Origin: Sulfurimonas sp.
Lineage (GTDB): Bacteria > Campylobacterota > Campylobacteria > Campylobacterales > Sulfurimonadaceae
Assembly (NCBI GenBank): GCA_028687935.1
Contig: JAQTZE010000002.1
Span: 62,001 to 126,000, forward strand
Direction: 5' to 3'
DNA: 64,000 nucleotides
In this document: positions 1 through 9,085 of the stretch, piece after piece
How positions within the stretch are numbered: the stretch's first letter is position 1
Layout of the letters: each line of letters opens with the position of its first letter
Notes under the pieces: model-generated
Database searches by the model: none
Seen by the model: only the letters and a program-made list of their open reading frames with translations
Told to the model about the DNA's origin: nothing
Made by a program: the position numbers and the translations under genes

Positions 1-2
1 AA

Positions 3-407
<405 letters not shown>

Positions 408-427
408 TCTATATTTAAAGGACTGAC

Positions 428-820
428 ATGGATAAGTTTAAACTTGAAATTCTAACTCCTAACGGCAGCATCTTCAATGATGATGTTGTTAGTGTAGTTC
501 TCCCTGGTGAAGAGGGAGAGTTCGGCGTCCTTGCACATCATGCTTCACTAACAACTTTGTTAGAAGCTGGTGTTGTTGATGTTGAAAGAGAAGATAAATC
601 AGTCGAATCTATTTTAATAAACTGGGGCGTTGTCCAAGTTGATGAAGAAAAAGTAATTGTTTTAGTTGAGGGTGCTGTTGCAATACGTGGCGAGAGTGAA
701 GGTGCTATTTCTCAGGCACTTGAAGATGCAAAAGAACTTATTAAAGATATTGCAAACTCTAACCCGGCAATCGCTTCTGCAGCAGCAAAAATCGAATCAG
801 CTGCGCAAAAACTTTTTTAA
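428..820 (+). CDS. atpC: ATP synthase F1 subunit epsilon
   Basis: A 130-residue protein of the usual epsilon-subunit length. The N-terminal beta-sandwich is recognisable (LEILTPNGSIFNDDVVSVVL, then GEEGEFGVLAHHASL) and an alanine-rich C-terminal helical hairpin follows. Epsilon sits in the central stalk of F1 and can inhibit ATP hydrolysis. A Shine-Dalgarno-like AAAGGA lies just upstream of the ATG. It directly follows atpD and is followed 3 bases later by the exbB/tolQ homologue, so atp and tol genes appear co-transcribed. Confidence 0.96.
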   Translation: MDKFKLEILTPNGSIFNDDVVSVVLPGEEGEFGVLAHHASLTTLLEAGVVDVEREDKSVESILINWGVVQVDEEKVIVLVEGAVAIRGESEGAISQALEDAKELIKDIANSNPAIASAAAKIESAAQKLF

Positions 821-823
821 CCT

Positions 824-1390
824 ATGATAAATAATTTAATAGATTTTTACATCAAAAGTCACCCAGTTACATTAGGTGTATTGGCTATCTTGTCAATATA
901 CTTTATCGTTCTTAACTGGGTGTTTTTTTACCGCTATTTTTACATAAACGCATGGTTGGAAAAAGAAAGCAATTCTTTAGAATCTTTACTTTTAGGTTCC
1001 TCATCTGTGAGCCACAACTCTTTCTTAAATAATTTTATCAAAGCTAGTGCAACTGTTTCAAAACAACTCCTAGATTTAAGTATGCTTGCTGCAACAAAAG
1101 AGGCTACAAAAGGTCTTTCAGTATTGTCTGTTTTTGCTTCTACGACACCATTTATTGGTCTCTTTGGTACTGTTGTTTCTATCTTGGATACATTTACACA
1201 TATTGGTCAGGCAAGTGGAAGTATGTCCATTATTTCTAGTGGTGTTTCAGATGCTCTAGTAGCAACTGCTTCTGGTATATTTGTGGCAATATTTGCCTAT
1301 ACATATCACCAAGTATTAAAAAGAAAATCGTTTGAATTGATAAATATTCTTCAAATGCAATCTGATGCAATTTTAGCTCGTAGAGTTTAA
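824..1390 (+). CDS. tolQ: TolQ/ExbB-family proton channel subunit
   Basis: A 188-residue MotA/TolQ/ExbB-family inner-membrane protein. One membrane segment is near the N-terminus (about residues 17-36). Two more lie at about 105-125 and 140-160, around the family signature TTPFIGLFGTVVSIL and the GVSDALVATASGIFVAI helix. With the ExbD/TolR homologue downstream it forms a proton-motive-force-driven stator that energises a TonB/TolA-like protein across the periplasm. Its place before tolB and pal argues for a Tol-Pal role (TolQ) rather than iron uptake, although Campylobacter annotation usually calls this copy exbB. Confidence 0.9.
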   Translation: MINNLIDFYIKSHPVTLGVLAILSIYFIVLNWVFFYRYFYINAWLEKESNSLESLLLGSSSVSHNSFLNNFIKASATVSKQLLDLSMLAATKEATKGLSVLSVFASTTPFIGLFGTVVSILDTFTHIGQASGSMSIISSGVSDALVATASGIFVAIFAYTYHQVLKRKSFELINILQMQSDAILARRV

Positions 1391-1395
1391 CCGCT

Positions 1396-1785
1396 ATGTA
1401 TAATTGGGATGATTCTCCAGAATTAAACATTACGCCATTAGTGGACGTAATGTTGGTGTTGTTAGCTATATTAATGGTGATTGCACCGAATATAGTGTAT
1501 GAAGAAAATATAAAATTACCTCAAGGCTCTACATCAAAACAGCTTTCGAAAATTCCTCCAGTTCATATTTCTATTGATAGAGATTTGAATGTTAAAATCA
1601 ATAAAGACACCTATTTGTTAAATGATTTTATGGATAATTTCTCTCTTTATGCAAATGAATTAGATAAAAAAGCCACTGTGCTTATCAGTGCAGATAAATC
1701 TTTGGATTATGGTGTCGTTATGTCTGTATTAGCTGCTGTAAAACAAGCTAGATTTACTGAGGTTTCGTTAGCTACCAATGGCTAG
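1396..1785 (+). CDS. tolR: TolR/ExbD-family protein
   Basis: A 129-residue protein with the ExbD/TolR layout: a short cytoplasmic N-terminus (PELNITPLVDVMLVLLAILM) whose membrane helix carries the conserved aspartate of the proton path in LVDVML, then a periplasmic domain. It starts 5 bases after the tolQ homologue. Its end overlaps the next gene by 8 bases, indicating translational coupling. It is expected to work with TolQ in the inner membrane to drive the TolA/TonB-like partner. Confidence 0.91.
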   Translation: MYNWDDSPELNITPLVDVMLVLLAILMVIAPNIVYEENIKLPQGSTSKQLSKIPPVHISIDRDLNVKINKDTYLLNDFMDNFSLYANELDKKATVLISADKSLDYGVVMSVLAAVKQARFTEVSLATNG

Positions 1786-2494
1786 AGATAATTATTACTT
1801 CTATTTGAGTGGTTTTATATCACTCTCTTTCTTTTCAATAATCCTAGGTACTTTTATCTATATGATGTTTGTTACATCAAAGATAAAAACTTACGGACTT
1901 ACCAAGCAAGATTATATCTCCATATCCGTTGATATGCCTACAGTTGAAACTAAAACAGACACTAAAAGCGTCACTATGCCGCCTCAAGAAGTTAAAACAG
2001 TAGAAAAATCAAAAAGTATTGATGTTGCAGATCTTTTTAGTGACGTTCCTGCTAAAGTAGTTAAAAAAGAAAAACCAAAACCTGAAAATTCAAAACGTAT
2101 ACAAGATATACAAAAAAATATCAAAAAGACTGAAACAAAAGAAGTACAATCTTTTGCTGAGAAAGTCAAAAATATGGATAAAGCTGAAAAATCTGATAAA
2201 AACAATAAAGCTTCTGCCGGTGAAGAAGTAAATGAATATATTGCTAAAATTCAAGGCATAGTTTATCAAAACTTCAATCCTCCTGTTAATACAGAAGGAA
2301 ACAGTGTAAAAGTACTTATTACACTAAGCCCTTTAGGAAAAGTTGAAAGTTTTAGGATTCTCTCTTATTCTGGTAGTGATGCGCTTAATGAAGAGTGCGA
2401 TAGAGTAAAAGAGAGACTAGAGAATGTTCTGTTTCCAGTCAATCCAGAGAATAAATCTAGTAGTACAATCGTTATCTTGACATCTGAGGAGTAG
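1778..2494 (+). CDS. TonB/TolA-like periplasm-spanning protein
   Basis: A 238-residue protein with one N-terminal membrane helix (about residues 10-32), a long Lys/Glu/Ser-rich central region (about 45-145) typical of TonB and TolA spacers, and a C-terminal domain (about 150-238) beginning NEYIAKIQGIVYQNFNPP and containing VKVLITLSPLGKVESFRIL. This matches the TonB_C/TolA-C fold. It lies between tolR and tolB, so TolA function is the natural inference. Sequence similarity to enterobacterial TolA is low, which is why no symbol is given. Confidence 0.85.
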   Translation: MARDNYYFYLSGFISLSFFSIILGTFIYMMFVTSKIKTYGLTKQDYISISVDMPTVETKTDTKSVTMPPQEVKTVEKSKSIDVADLFSDVPAKVVKKEKPKPENSKRIQDIQKNIKKTETKEVQSFAEKVKNMDKAEKSDKNNKASAGEEVNEYIAKIQGIVYQNFNPPVNTEGNSVKVLITLSPLGKVESFRILSYSGSDALNEECDRVKERLENVLFPVNPENKSSSTIVILTSEE

Positions 2495-2496
2495 TT

Positions 2497-3747
2497 TTGA
2501 AAATATTTTTTTCAATGTTGTTGTTATTTAGTTTATCGTTTGCAAGTGATGCCACGATAGAGGTTATAAAAAAAGTTGATTCTCTCCCATCAATAGCAGT
2601 TGAGGATGCATCTGTAAGTTATGATGAAAGTTTTAAAATGAAATTTTTTAAAACGCTCATTGCAGATTTAAATGTTCTATCTATTTTAAATGTTGATAGA
2701 TACTACCGTAAGAATAATTTTGATGCTTCAAATGTTTTAGTGGAAAATAAAGATTTTAATTATGTTCTACGCTATAAAATGTTTCAAGGTGATGGTGGAT
2801 CTTTAAATGTCCAAATGATAGTTTTACAAGATAATAAGCAGGTGTTTGGAAAGAGCTATAAAGTTTCTAATACTGATATTCATGTATTTGTATCACATGC
2901 TATGGCCTATGACTTAAATGAGTTTATGGGTGAATCTTCTGTAGAATGGATGAAGAAAAAGGTTATATTTATTCGTATGACTGCTCCAAAAAGAAGTGAA
3001 ATAATTATTGCAGATTATACTTTGGCGTATACACATGTAATTGTTAAAGGCGGATTTAATATCTTTCCTAAATGGGCAGATAAGGGACAGACAGGTTTTT
3101 ATTATACATCTCTAGATAGTCAAAAACCAACACTTATGTATGTTGATATTAAAACGGCATCTAAAAAGAAGGTTATCTCTTCAGATGGAATGTTGGTCTG
3201 CTCAGATGTTAGTGCTGATTCTAAAACGCTACTTTTAACTATGGCGCCTGATGGTCAACCTGATATTTATAGCTATAACGTAGATAGTAAAAAAAGTAAG
3301 AAGATTACGAACTATAAAGGCATCGATGTTAATGGGCAGTTTATGGATAATAATAAAATAGCTTTTGTATCTGAGCGAATGGGATATCCAAATATCTTTT
3401 CTGCAAATGTTAATGGTTCTAATGTAGAGCAACTAGTCTACTATGGTAATAGTAACTCTTCATGCAGTGCTAATGGCGAATATCTTGTTTATAAAGCGAG
3501 AGAGAGTTCAAGTGCATTTTCAGGAAATACATTTAACTTACATTTAATTTCTACTAAGACAGATTCTATTAGAAGATTAACTGCTAGTGGTGTGAATGAA
3601 TTCCCACGATTTTCTAAAGACGGTGATGCAGTAATTTACATAAAAAATTATCAAGCACAAAGTTCTATAGGAATTATACGCTTGAACCACAATAGAAACT
3701 TTCTTTTTCCTCTCAACAGCGGACGTATACAGTCCATGGATTGGTAG
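2497..3747 (+). CDS. tolB: Tol-Pal system beta-propeller protein TolB
   Basis: A 416-residue protein with an N-terminal signal peptide (MKIFFSMLLLFSLSFA) exporting it to the periplasm. A TolB N-terminal domain is followed by beta-propeller repeats of the TolB/WD40 type, seen as repeated segments such as SSDGMLVCSDVSADSKTLLL, MAPDGQPDIYSYN and VSERMGYPNIFSANVNG. The start is TTG, 2 bases after the previous stop, with GAGGAG as ribosome-binding site. TolB links the inner-membrane Tol complex to the Pal lipoprotein during envelope constriction. A hairpin and a promoter follow before pal. Confidence 0.94.
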   Translation: MKIFFSMLLLFSLSFASDATIEVIKKVDSLPSIAVEDASVSYDESFKMKFFKTLIADLNVLSILNVDRYYRKNNFDASNVLVENKDFNYVLRYKMFQGDGGSLNVQMIVLQDNKQVFGKSYKVSNTDIHVFVSHAMAYDLNEFMGESSVEWMKKKVIFIRMTAPKRSEIIIADYTLAYTHVIVKGGFNIFPKWADKGQTGFYYTSLDSQKPTLMYVDIKTASKKKVISSDGMLVCSDVSADSKTLLLTMAPDGQPDIYSYNVDSKKSKKITNYKGIDVNGQFMDNNKIAFVSERMGYPNIFSANVNGSNVEQLVYYGNSNSSCSANGEYLVYKARESSSAFSGNTFNLHLISTKTDSIRRLTASGVNEFPRFSKDGDAVIYIKNYQAQSSIGIIRLNHNRNFLFPLNSGRIQSMDW

Positions 3748-3754
3748 TTTGCAG

Positions 3755-3770
3755 GGGGTTTTGTAACCCC
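3755..3770 (+). terminator. Hairpin after tolB
   Basis: GGGGTT, a four-base TTGT loop and AACCCC form a perfect 6-bp stem. It can be extended through a mismatch by GCA/TGC. It begins 8 bases after the tolB stop. No uninterrupted T tract follows on the + strand, so it is at best a partial terminator or a processing/stability element between tolB and the strongly promoted pal gene. Confidence 0.4.
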
Positions 3771-3802
3771 TATGCAAATTGCAAAAAAAATGCAAAAAAA
3801 TC

Positions 3803-3833
3803 TTGACAAATTTTATATTTATTCTGCTATAAT
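3803..3833 (+). promoter_or_regulatory. Sigma-70-type promoter of pal
   Basis: A perfect -35 hexamer TTGACA (3803-3808) and a perfect extended -10 TGC-TATAAT (hexamer 3828-3833), separated by 19 bases. A-tracts precede the -35 as an UP-like element. The predicted start is near 3840, giving a roughly 24-base leader that contains the GAGGA ribosome-binding site of pal. The spacing is longer than the usual 17, but the extended -10 compensates. This fits separate high expression of the abundant Pal lipoprotein. Confidence 0.75.
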
Positions 3834-3863
3834 TCTGCAAATTTAATTTTGAGGAACTCAATA

Positions 3864-4385
3864 ATGAAAAACGTAATCCTTTCTGGTGTTGTTGCAACAC
3901 TTCTTGTTTTTAGTGGCTGTGCTGATAAAGAGCCTGTAGTTGATAATAGTGATCTAAATAAGCAAGCTGTTCAGGAAGTTGTAGAATCTGCTCCTGTTGC
4001 AGATAACTCTTCAATGATGACTGAAGATATGATCAGAGCTGCTCTTGAAAAAGAACTTGCAACTGTTTACTTTGCATTTGATAAATATGACGTAGCTGGC
4101 GAAAACAAAAATAAAGTATCTAATGATGCTTCTATTTTAAGTTCAAAAGCAAGCGCTTATGCAATTAAACTTGAAGGTAACTGTGATGAGTGGGGTAGTG
4201 ATGAGTACAATATCGCACTTGGTCTTAAAAGAGCTGATTCTGTTAAAAAAGCTTTAGTATCTGAGGGCGTAAGCGAAAGTCGTATCTCTATGGTTAGTTA
4301 CGGTGAAAGTAATCCAACTTGTACTGATAAAACTCAAGATTGCTGGTCTCAAAATCGTCGTGTAGATTTTAAACTTCTTCCATAA
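3864..4385 (+). CDS. pal: Peptidoglycan-associated lipoprotein Pal (OmpA family)
   Basis: I place the start at ATG 3864, which has GAGGA at the right distance; an in-frame TTG at 3849 lies too close to the promoter and lacks a site. The 173-residue product has a lipoprotein signal with lipobox LVFSGC, so it should be acylated and anchored in the outer membrane. The C-terminal OmpA-like domain binds peptidoglycan: VYFAFDKYDV, then LEGNCDEWGSDEYNIALGLK and the C-terminal NRRVDF. It is the outer-membrane partner of TolB (Omp18 in Campylobacter). Confidence 0.95.
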   Translation: MKNVILSGVVATLLVFSGCADKEPVVDNSDLNKQAVQEVVESAPVADNSSMMTEDMIRAALEKELATVYFAFDKYDVAGENKNKVSNDASILSSKASAYAIKLEGNCDEWGSDEYNIALGLKRADSVKKALVSEGVSESRISMVSYGESNPTCTDKTQDCWSQNRRVDFKLLP

Positions 4386-4388
4386 TCG

Positions 4389-5354
4389 ATGAATAAAAAT
4401 CTTTTAGCTACACTTTTTGTTTTTAGTGTGCCTTTTAGTTTACTTGGCTCCGAACCATCTGCGTTCGGTGCTGGGAACCTTGATAGCTCATCACCATATG
4501 GTTTATCAAATAATGAAAAAGTCATTTTAGAAAATAAAAATATTCTTCGCAAAGTCGAAGTAAAAAGTAATAATCAAGCAAATGAAGTCGAGTCTCTACG
4601 TGAGAGACTTGATGGTTTACAAAGTATAATTGAGAATTTAAGTAGAAAATCTCATGAAAACTCAGTGGTCCTAGAAAAGATGGATCAAAATAAAGCTGGA
4701 AATTCTGATCTTAATAGTGAATATGAAAAAAGATTAGGCGGAGTTTCTCAATCTAATAGTGAGAGTATTGAAAAGATAAAAGTTATTTTGACTGAACTTT
4801 CACAACTTGTTGATTCTATCAATGCTAAATATGTTACAAAAGATGAATTCAATAGCCTAGTTACAAGTGTAAATGAATTTAAATCTTTGGTTGGAAAAGA
4901 GCTTAAAGTTTCTAGTGGAACTAAGTCAGCTGCTAAAACATCAACTGCTACAACTGTAAGTACTACAAGTGCGTCAGGTTTAGAAAGTATGTCTAACATT
5001 GATATCGCAAATGAAGCTCAGACTTTTTATGATAAAAAACTTTATACAAACGCAATAGAATACTATACACATTTAGCAGAGAAAAATTATAAGCCTGCTT
5101 ACGCAAATTACATGCTGGGTGATATGAATTTTAAAAGAAAAAATTATAGTGATGCTATTGCATATTATAAACAAAGTGCTACACTTTATACAGATGCGTC
5201 TTATATGCCAGAGTTAATGCTCAACACAGCTACATCTATGAATGAAACTGGTGATAAAACAAATGCAAAAACTTTTTATAAAGCAGTTGTTGCAAAATAT
5301 CCAAACTCTTCAGAAGCGAAAAAAGCGCAAAAACAGTTAAACTTAATGAAGTAA
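4389..5354 (+). CDS. CpoB/YbgF-like Tol-Pal coordinator with TPR repeats
   Basis: A 321-residue periplasmic protein: N-terminal signal peptide (about residues 1-19), a long predicted coiled coil (about 45-160), a Ser/Thr/Ala-rich linker (about 170-200) and a C-terminal tetratricopeptide domain (about 205-321) with repeats ANEAQTFYDKKLYTNAIEYY, YMLGDMNFKRKNYSDAIAYY and the closing KNAKTFYKAV-like helix. This is the YbgF/CpoB architecture and the usual position after pal. CpoB connects Tol-Pal activity with peptidoglycan synthesis in E. coli; that role here is inferred from family and position. Confidence 0.87.
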   Translation: MNKNLLATLFVFSVPFSLLGSEPSAFGAGNLDSSSPYGLSNNEKVILENKNILRKVEVKSNNQANEVESLRERLDGLQSIIENLSRKSHENSVVLEKMDQNKAGNSDLNSEYEKRLGGVSQSNSESIEKIKVILTELSQLVDSINAKYVTKDEFNSLVTSVNEFKSLVGKELKVSSGTKSAAKTSTATTVSTTSASGLESMSNIDIANEAQTFYDKKLYTNAIEYYTHLAEKNYKPAYANYMLGDMNFKRKNYSDAIAYYKQSATLYTDASYMPELMLNTATSMNETGDKTNAKTFYKAVVAKYPNSSEAKKAQKQLNLMK

Positions 5355-5427
5355 TAACTGGACTTTTTTCAGCCATATTAAATTTAATTATGATAAAATC
5401 CAAAAAAATAAAATAAAGGTTTATAAA

Positions 5428-5949
5428 ATGGCAATTGAAGCAAATCAAATAGTATCACTCGAATATGAAGTACGTGATGGAAATAGTGTAGTTGACAGTA
5501 ATGTTGGTGGAGCACCTTTAGTGTTCATGTTTGGTAAAGGTCAAATCATTCCTGGTTTGGAAAATGGTATCTCTAATATGTCTATCGGTGAAAAAGCTGA
5601 TGTGTTAGTTAAATCAGAAGATGCATATGGCACACATAACCCTGAAGCACAACAAGAAGTTCCAAAAGATCAGTTTGCTGGTATTGATTTAGAAGTTGGT
5701 ATGACTTTATATGGTCAAGGTGAAGATGGTGGAACTGTTCAAGTTACAGTGAAAGAAATCGCTGGTGAAAATGTTATTATTGATTTCAACCATCCTTTGG
5801 CTGGTAAAGACTTGATGTTTAGTGTAACAATTAACAATATCAGAGATGCATCTGCTGAAGAAGCTATGACTGGTATCCCTGCTGAAAACAAACAAGATGA
5901 TTCAGGTTGTTGTGGTACAGGTGGCGGCAGCGGCTGTGGATGTCACTAA
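5428..5949 (+). CDS. slyD: FKBP-type peptidyl-prolyl isomerase SlyD
   Basis: A 173-residue SlyD-type FKBP. The PPIase half-domains (VSLEYEVRDGNSVVDS, FMFGKGQIIPGLE, then VNNIRDAS-like end) enclose the IF chaperone insert with SEDAYGTHNPEAQQEVPKD. The C-terminus is a short Cys/Gly/His tail (CCGTGGGSGCGCH) for binding nickel or other metals, shorter than in E. coli. The protein is cytoplasmic and combines prolyl isomerase, chaperone and metallochaperone activity. The last codons overlap the start region of the next gene in another frame. Confidence 0.95.
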   Translation: MAIEANQIVSLEYEVRDGNSVVDSNVGGAPLVFMFGKGQIIPGLENGISNMSIGEKADVLVKSEDAYGTHNPEAQQEVPKDQFAGIDLEVGMTLYGQGEDGGTVQVTVKEIAGENVIIDFNHPLAGKDLMFSVTINNIRDASAEEAMTGIPAENKQDDSGCCGTGGGSGCGCH

Positions 5950-6688
5950 TTTCGTAACTGCTTCTGATGCTTCATCTCAAGCATTTAAAACAGCAACACT
6001 TTTAAAAACACTTAGTATAAACTCTCTCATTACTGGAGAGAGTGGTGTTGGTAAGAAAAGTCTTGCACGCTATATACTTCCAGATGCACAAATGATTGAT
6101 GCATCTGAATTTGATCAGCTTCTTCTTTCATTGGAAAATGTAAGAGAAATTATTATCTCAAATTTAGAAAACTCACCTAATCTTATTCGACTCATCAAGG
6201 CAATACAAGATAATAATGTACGTGTCATAGCAACTGCAAAAAGTTCATTTATTGATGAAAAAGTTGATGATTTATTTAGTTTGAAATTTGATATTCCACC
6301 ACTTTCACAAAGACCAGAAGATATTGATGTATTAGTAAAAATATTTGTCAAAGAAGCTGCTCTTCTATTTAATAGCAATGATAAATTCGATTTTAAGAAT
6401 TTTAGACCAGATGTGACTATTAACGCAGACTCTCTGCGCAGACAGGTTATGATAAGTTATCTTCTTCAAGACATTAAAGATGTTGAGCTTATTGATATTA
6501 TGGATAATTATCTCTATTCAAAGTTAGGTTCAAATAGTGATTATAGAAACTTTTTATATCTTTATGAAGTGCCGCTTATCAGATCAGGTCTAAGAAAATT
6601 TAAATCACAACTCAAGTTAGCAGACAAGCTTGGCTTAAACAGAAACACATTAAGAAAAAAAATCTCTGATAATAAAGAATATATATAA
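5936..6688 (+). CDS. Small AAA/Fis-like regulator, sigma-54-activator remnant
   Basis: About 250 residues from a GTG at 5936; an ATG at 5897 in the same frame would give a low-complexity extension encoded antiparallel to nothing but the slyD tail. The protein has a P-loop GESGVGKKSLA (near residue 33) and a C-terminal Fis-type helix-turn-helix (KLADKLGLNRNTLRKKI). This resembles bacterial enhancer-binding proteins. However, the GAFTGA loop and most of the region around it are absent, so it probably cannot remodel sigma-54 polymerase. It may be a degenerate or repurposed ATPase. It overlaps slyD by 14 bases and precedes fabD closely. Function unknown. Confidence 0.75.
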   Translation: MDVTNFVTASDASSQAFKTATLLKTLSINSLITGESGVGKKSLARYILPDAQMIDASEFDQLLLSLENVREIIISNLENSPNLIRLIKAIQDNNVRVIATAKSSFIDEKVDDLFSLKFDIPPLSQRPEDIDVLVKIFVKEAALLFNSNDKFDFKNFRPDVTINADSLRRQVMISYLLQDIKDVELIDIMDNYLYSKLGSNSDYRNFLYLYEVPLIRSGLRKFKSQLKLADKLGLNRNTLRKKISDNKEYI

Positions 6689-6697
6689 GGAAGATAA

Positions 6698-7639
6698 ATG
6701 TCTAAAAAAATTGCAATGATATTCGCCGGTCAAGGCTCACAATCACTAGGTATGGGAAAAGAGTTTTATGAAAATTCTCCTATAGCTCGAGAAATGTTCG
6801 AAGAAGCTGGAAAAAGAATAAATGTAGATTTTAAAGAGTTGCTTTTTACAGAGAATGAAAAACTCTCCCAAACTGAGTATACACAGCCTGCTATTTTATT
6901 GATTCAGCTGATTGCTTACCGTCTTTTTAAAGATGCATGTCCTGATGTAAACGCAGAACTATTTTTAGGTCATTCATTAGGTGAATTTTCTGCTCTTTGT
7001 GCAAGTGGTGCTATTGATTATGTTGATGCAGTGGAACTTGTTCATAAACGCGGCGCACTTATGCAAAGCGCATGTGAATCAATTGAAGCTGGTATGATGG
7101 CGCTTGTTGGTATTGAAGATTCAGCTGTAGAAGATGTATGTGCAACAGCACAAGAAGAAGGTAAAAAAGTTTGGCCGGCAAATTACAACCAAGATGGACA
7201 ACTTGTTGTTGCAGGTATGAAATCTGATTTGATTGCTCTTGAACAAACATTTAAAGATGCTGGTGCAAAAAAAGCGATACTTTTAAATATGTCAGTAGCA
7301 TCTCACTGTGCACTCTTAGCACCGGCACAAGATGCGCTTGAGACACTCATGAGTGCGATGGTAAAAGAGACGTTCAGCGCCCCTATCATCTCCAATGTGA
7401 CTACGCAGCCATATAATACAAAAGCAGAGGCTGTAGCACTTTTAAAAGAGCAACTTGTAAAACCTGTTAAATATAAGCAATCTATGCTTGCAATTGAAGG
7501 TAGTGTAGAATTGGCTATTGAATTTGGAAATGGTTCTGTTTTAAAAGGTCTTAATAAACGCATCGTAAAAGATATGCCTACTCTTAATATTTCAGATATG
7601 GACAGCTTAGCGAAAGTAATAGAAGAAATTTGTAACTAG
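6698..7639 (+). CDS. fabD: Malonyl-CoA:ACP transacylase
   Basis: A 313-residue FabD. It transfers malonyl groups from CoA to acyl carrier protein for fatty-acid synthesis in the cytoplasm. The oxyanion motif FAGQGSQ is at residues 9-15, the nucleophile is Ser93 in GHSLGEFSAL, the catalytic histidine is His203 in SVASHCALLAPA, and the late motif EFGNGSVLKGLNKRI is present. Length is normal for the family. AAGGAAG precedes the ATG. The following gene starts 1 base after the stop. Confidence 0.97.
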   Translation: MSKKIAMIFAGQGSQSLGMGKEFYENSPIAREMFEEAGKRINVDFKELLFTENEKLSQTEYTQPAILLIQLIAYRLFKDACPDVNAELFLGHSLGEFSALCASGAIDYVDAVELVHKRGALMQSACESIEAGMMALVGIEDSAVEDVCATAQEEGKKVWPANYNQDGQLVVAGMKSDLIALEQTFKDAGAKKAILLNMSVASHCALLAPAQDALETLMSAMVKETFSAPIISNVTTQPYNTKAEAVALLKEQLVKPVKYKQSMLAIEGSVELAIEFGNGSVLKGLNKRIVKDMPTLNISDMDSLAKVIEEICN

Positions 7640-7640
7640 A

Positions 7641-8366
7641 ATGAATGTAACGCTTGTTCAAAGTTCGCCAAAGCTAAATCGCTCAAATTTAGCAACAACA
7701 CTTGCGACTGTGCAGCAGTATAGAAATAGCAGTGATTTAATTGTCTTTCCTGAACTTTCTTTAAATGGCTATCTGCTTCAGGATAAGCTTTTTGAAGATG
7801 CTTGGGATATAGATGAACTTGATGCCTTAAAAGAAGCAAGTAAAGAGGTAGATATTGTGGTTGGTGCTGCAATACGTGAAGGAGCTGCGTTTAGAAACGC
7901 AGCCCTTTATTTTTCAAAAGGTAATTTGTTAAGTCAACATAATAAGGTTCATTTACCAAATTACGGCATGTTTGAAGAAGCACGATATTTTGAAGCAGGT
8001 GAAATCTTTGAGAGTTTTCGAGCACTCAATATGAAAATATCTATGTTGGTATGTGAAGATCTCTGGCATGAGAGTGTTCATAAAGATCTCATCAAAGAAA
8101 ATCCAGATCTTATTATTGCTTTAGTGGCTTCACCGGCACGCGGGTTTGAAGAGGATGGTTTAGGTATACAAAAACAGTGGTACTCCATCATTCAAACTGT
8201 GGCAAAAGAGTGTCGGGCAAAGCTGCTTTTTGTAAATAGAGTGGGCTTTGAAGATGGTCTTGGTTTTTGGGGTGGCAGTTGCGTTTTAGATGAAGATGCA
8301 AAATTCTTGCATACTTTGCCAAACTACAAAGAAACAATAGAAACATTTACACTAGAGGAGAAATAA
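7641..8366 (+). CDS. Carbon-nitrogen hydrolase (nitrilase superfamily)
   Basis: A 241-residue stand-alone nitrilase-fold amidase. The catalytic triad is visible: Glu38 in VFPELSLNGY, Lys102 in HNKVHLPNYGMF and Cys138 in LVCEDLWH. The HLPNYGMFEEARYF and CEDLWH segments resemble the glutaminase domain of glutamine-dependent NAD synthetase, but no synthetase domain is attached. It could be an ammonia-releasing partner of a separate NadE or an independent amidase. It sits between fabD (1-base gap) and mtnN (1-base overlap). Confidence 0.85.
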   Translation: MNVTLVQSSPKLNRSNLATTLATVQQYRNSSDLIVFPELSLNGYLLQDKLFEDAWDIDELDALKEASKEVDIVVGAAIREGAAFRNAALYFSKGNLLSQHNKVHLPNYGMFEEARYFEAGEIFESFRALNMKISMLVCEDLWHESVHKDLIKENPDLIIALVASPARGFEEDGLGIQKQWYSIIQTVAKECRAKLLFVNRVGFEDGLGFWGGSCVLDEDAKFLHTLPNYKETIETFTLEEK

Positions 8367-9067
8367 TGAAAATAGCAATTATGGGTGCAATGCCCGAAGA
8401 GATAGCTCCAATACTTGAGCAGCTTGGAGAGTATACTACGACACAATACGCGGGCAATAACTACTATGAAGCAAGCTATAAAGGCGTAGAGCTTGTCATC
8501 GCTTATTCTAAAATAGGAAAAGTTTTCTCAACACTTACATCTGCAACAATGATAGAACATTTTGGAGCACAAAAACTTCTCTTTAGTGGAGTTGCTGGAG
8601 CGATATCTCCTACGCTTAAAGTAGGTGATTTGTTAGTAGCTACTAAATTGTCACAACATGATTTGGATATCACTGCGTTTGGGCATCCTTTTGGATATGT
8701 GCCAGAGGGCGCTGTATATGTAGAAGCTGATAGAGAACTTATCACTTTGAGTCAGAAAGTCGCTTTGAGTATGAATAAAACTCTCCAAGAAGGAATCATC
8801 GCTACAGGCGATCAGTTTGTTGCCAATGAAGAGAGAAAGAATTGGATCGGTACAACATTTGGAGCAGATGCTCTGGAGATGGAAGGCGCTTCTGTAGCTG
8901 TCGTTTGTGACGCACTCAATGTTCCATTTTTTATTCTTCGTGCTATTAGTGATGCAGCGGATATGGATGCAAGTTTTTCTTTTGATGCATTTTTAGAGAC
9001 AAGTGCAAAAGAGAGTGCTGCGTTTGTTATGAAGATGGTAGATGCGATTATTGAACAAAATGTTTAA
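8366..9067 (+). CDS. mtnN: MTA/SAH nucleosidase
   Basis: A 233-residue 5'-methylthioadenosine/S-adenosylhomocysteine nucleosidase (Pfs). Key residues are recognisable: Glu12 in GAMPEEI, the FSGVAGAI strand, GDQFV, Glu173 in ALEMEGASVA and Asp196 in RAISDAAD. The enzyme cleaves the adenine from MTA and SAH. In Campylobacterota the same enzyme also hydrolyses 6-amino-6-deoxyfutalosine in the menaquinone pathway, so it may be doubly important here. The start overlaps the previous stop as TAATG. Confidence 0.95.
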   Translation: MKIAIMGAMPEEIAPILEQLGEYTTTQYAGNNYYEASYKGVELVIAYSKIGKVFSTLTSATMIEHFGAQKLLFSGVAGAISPTLKVGDLLVATKLSQHDLDITAFGHPFGYVPEGAVYVEADRELITLSQKVALSMNKTLQEGIIATGDQFVANEERKNWIGTTFGADALEMEGASVAVVCDALNVPFFILRAISDAADMDASFSFDAFLETSAKESAAFVMKMVDAIIEQNV

Positions 9068-9085
9068 ACAAAATAAAGATCTCCT

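Noticed and set aside
3577..3900. 107-codon - strand open frame across the tolB-pal gap
   Set aside because: It runs through the pal promoter and the tolB end, which are both well supported on the + strand.
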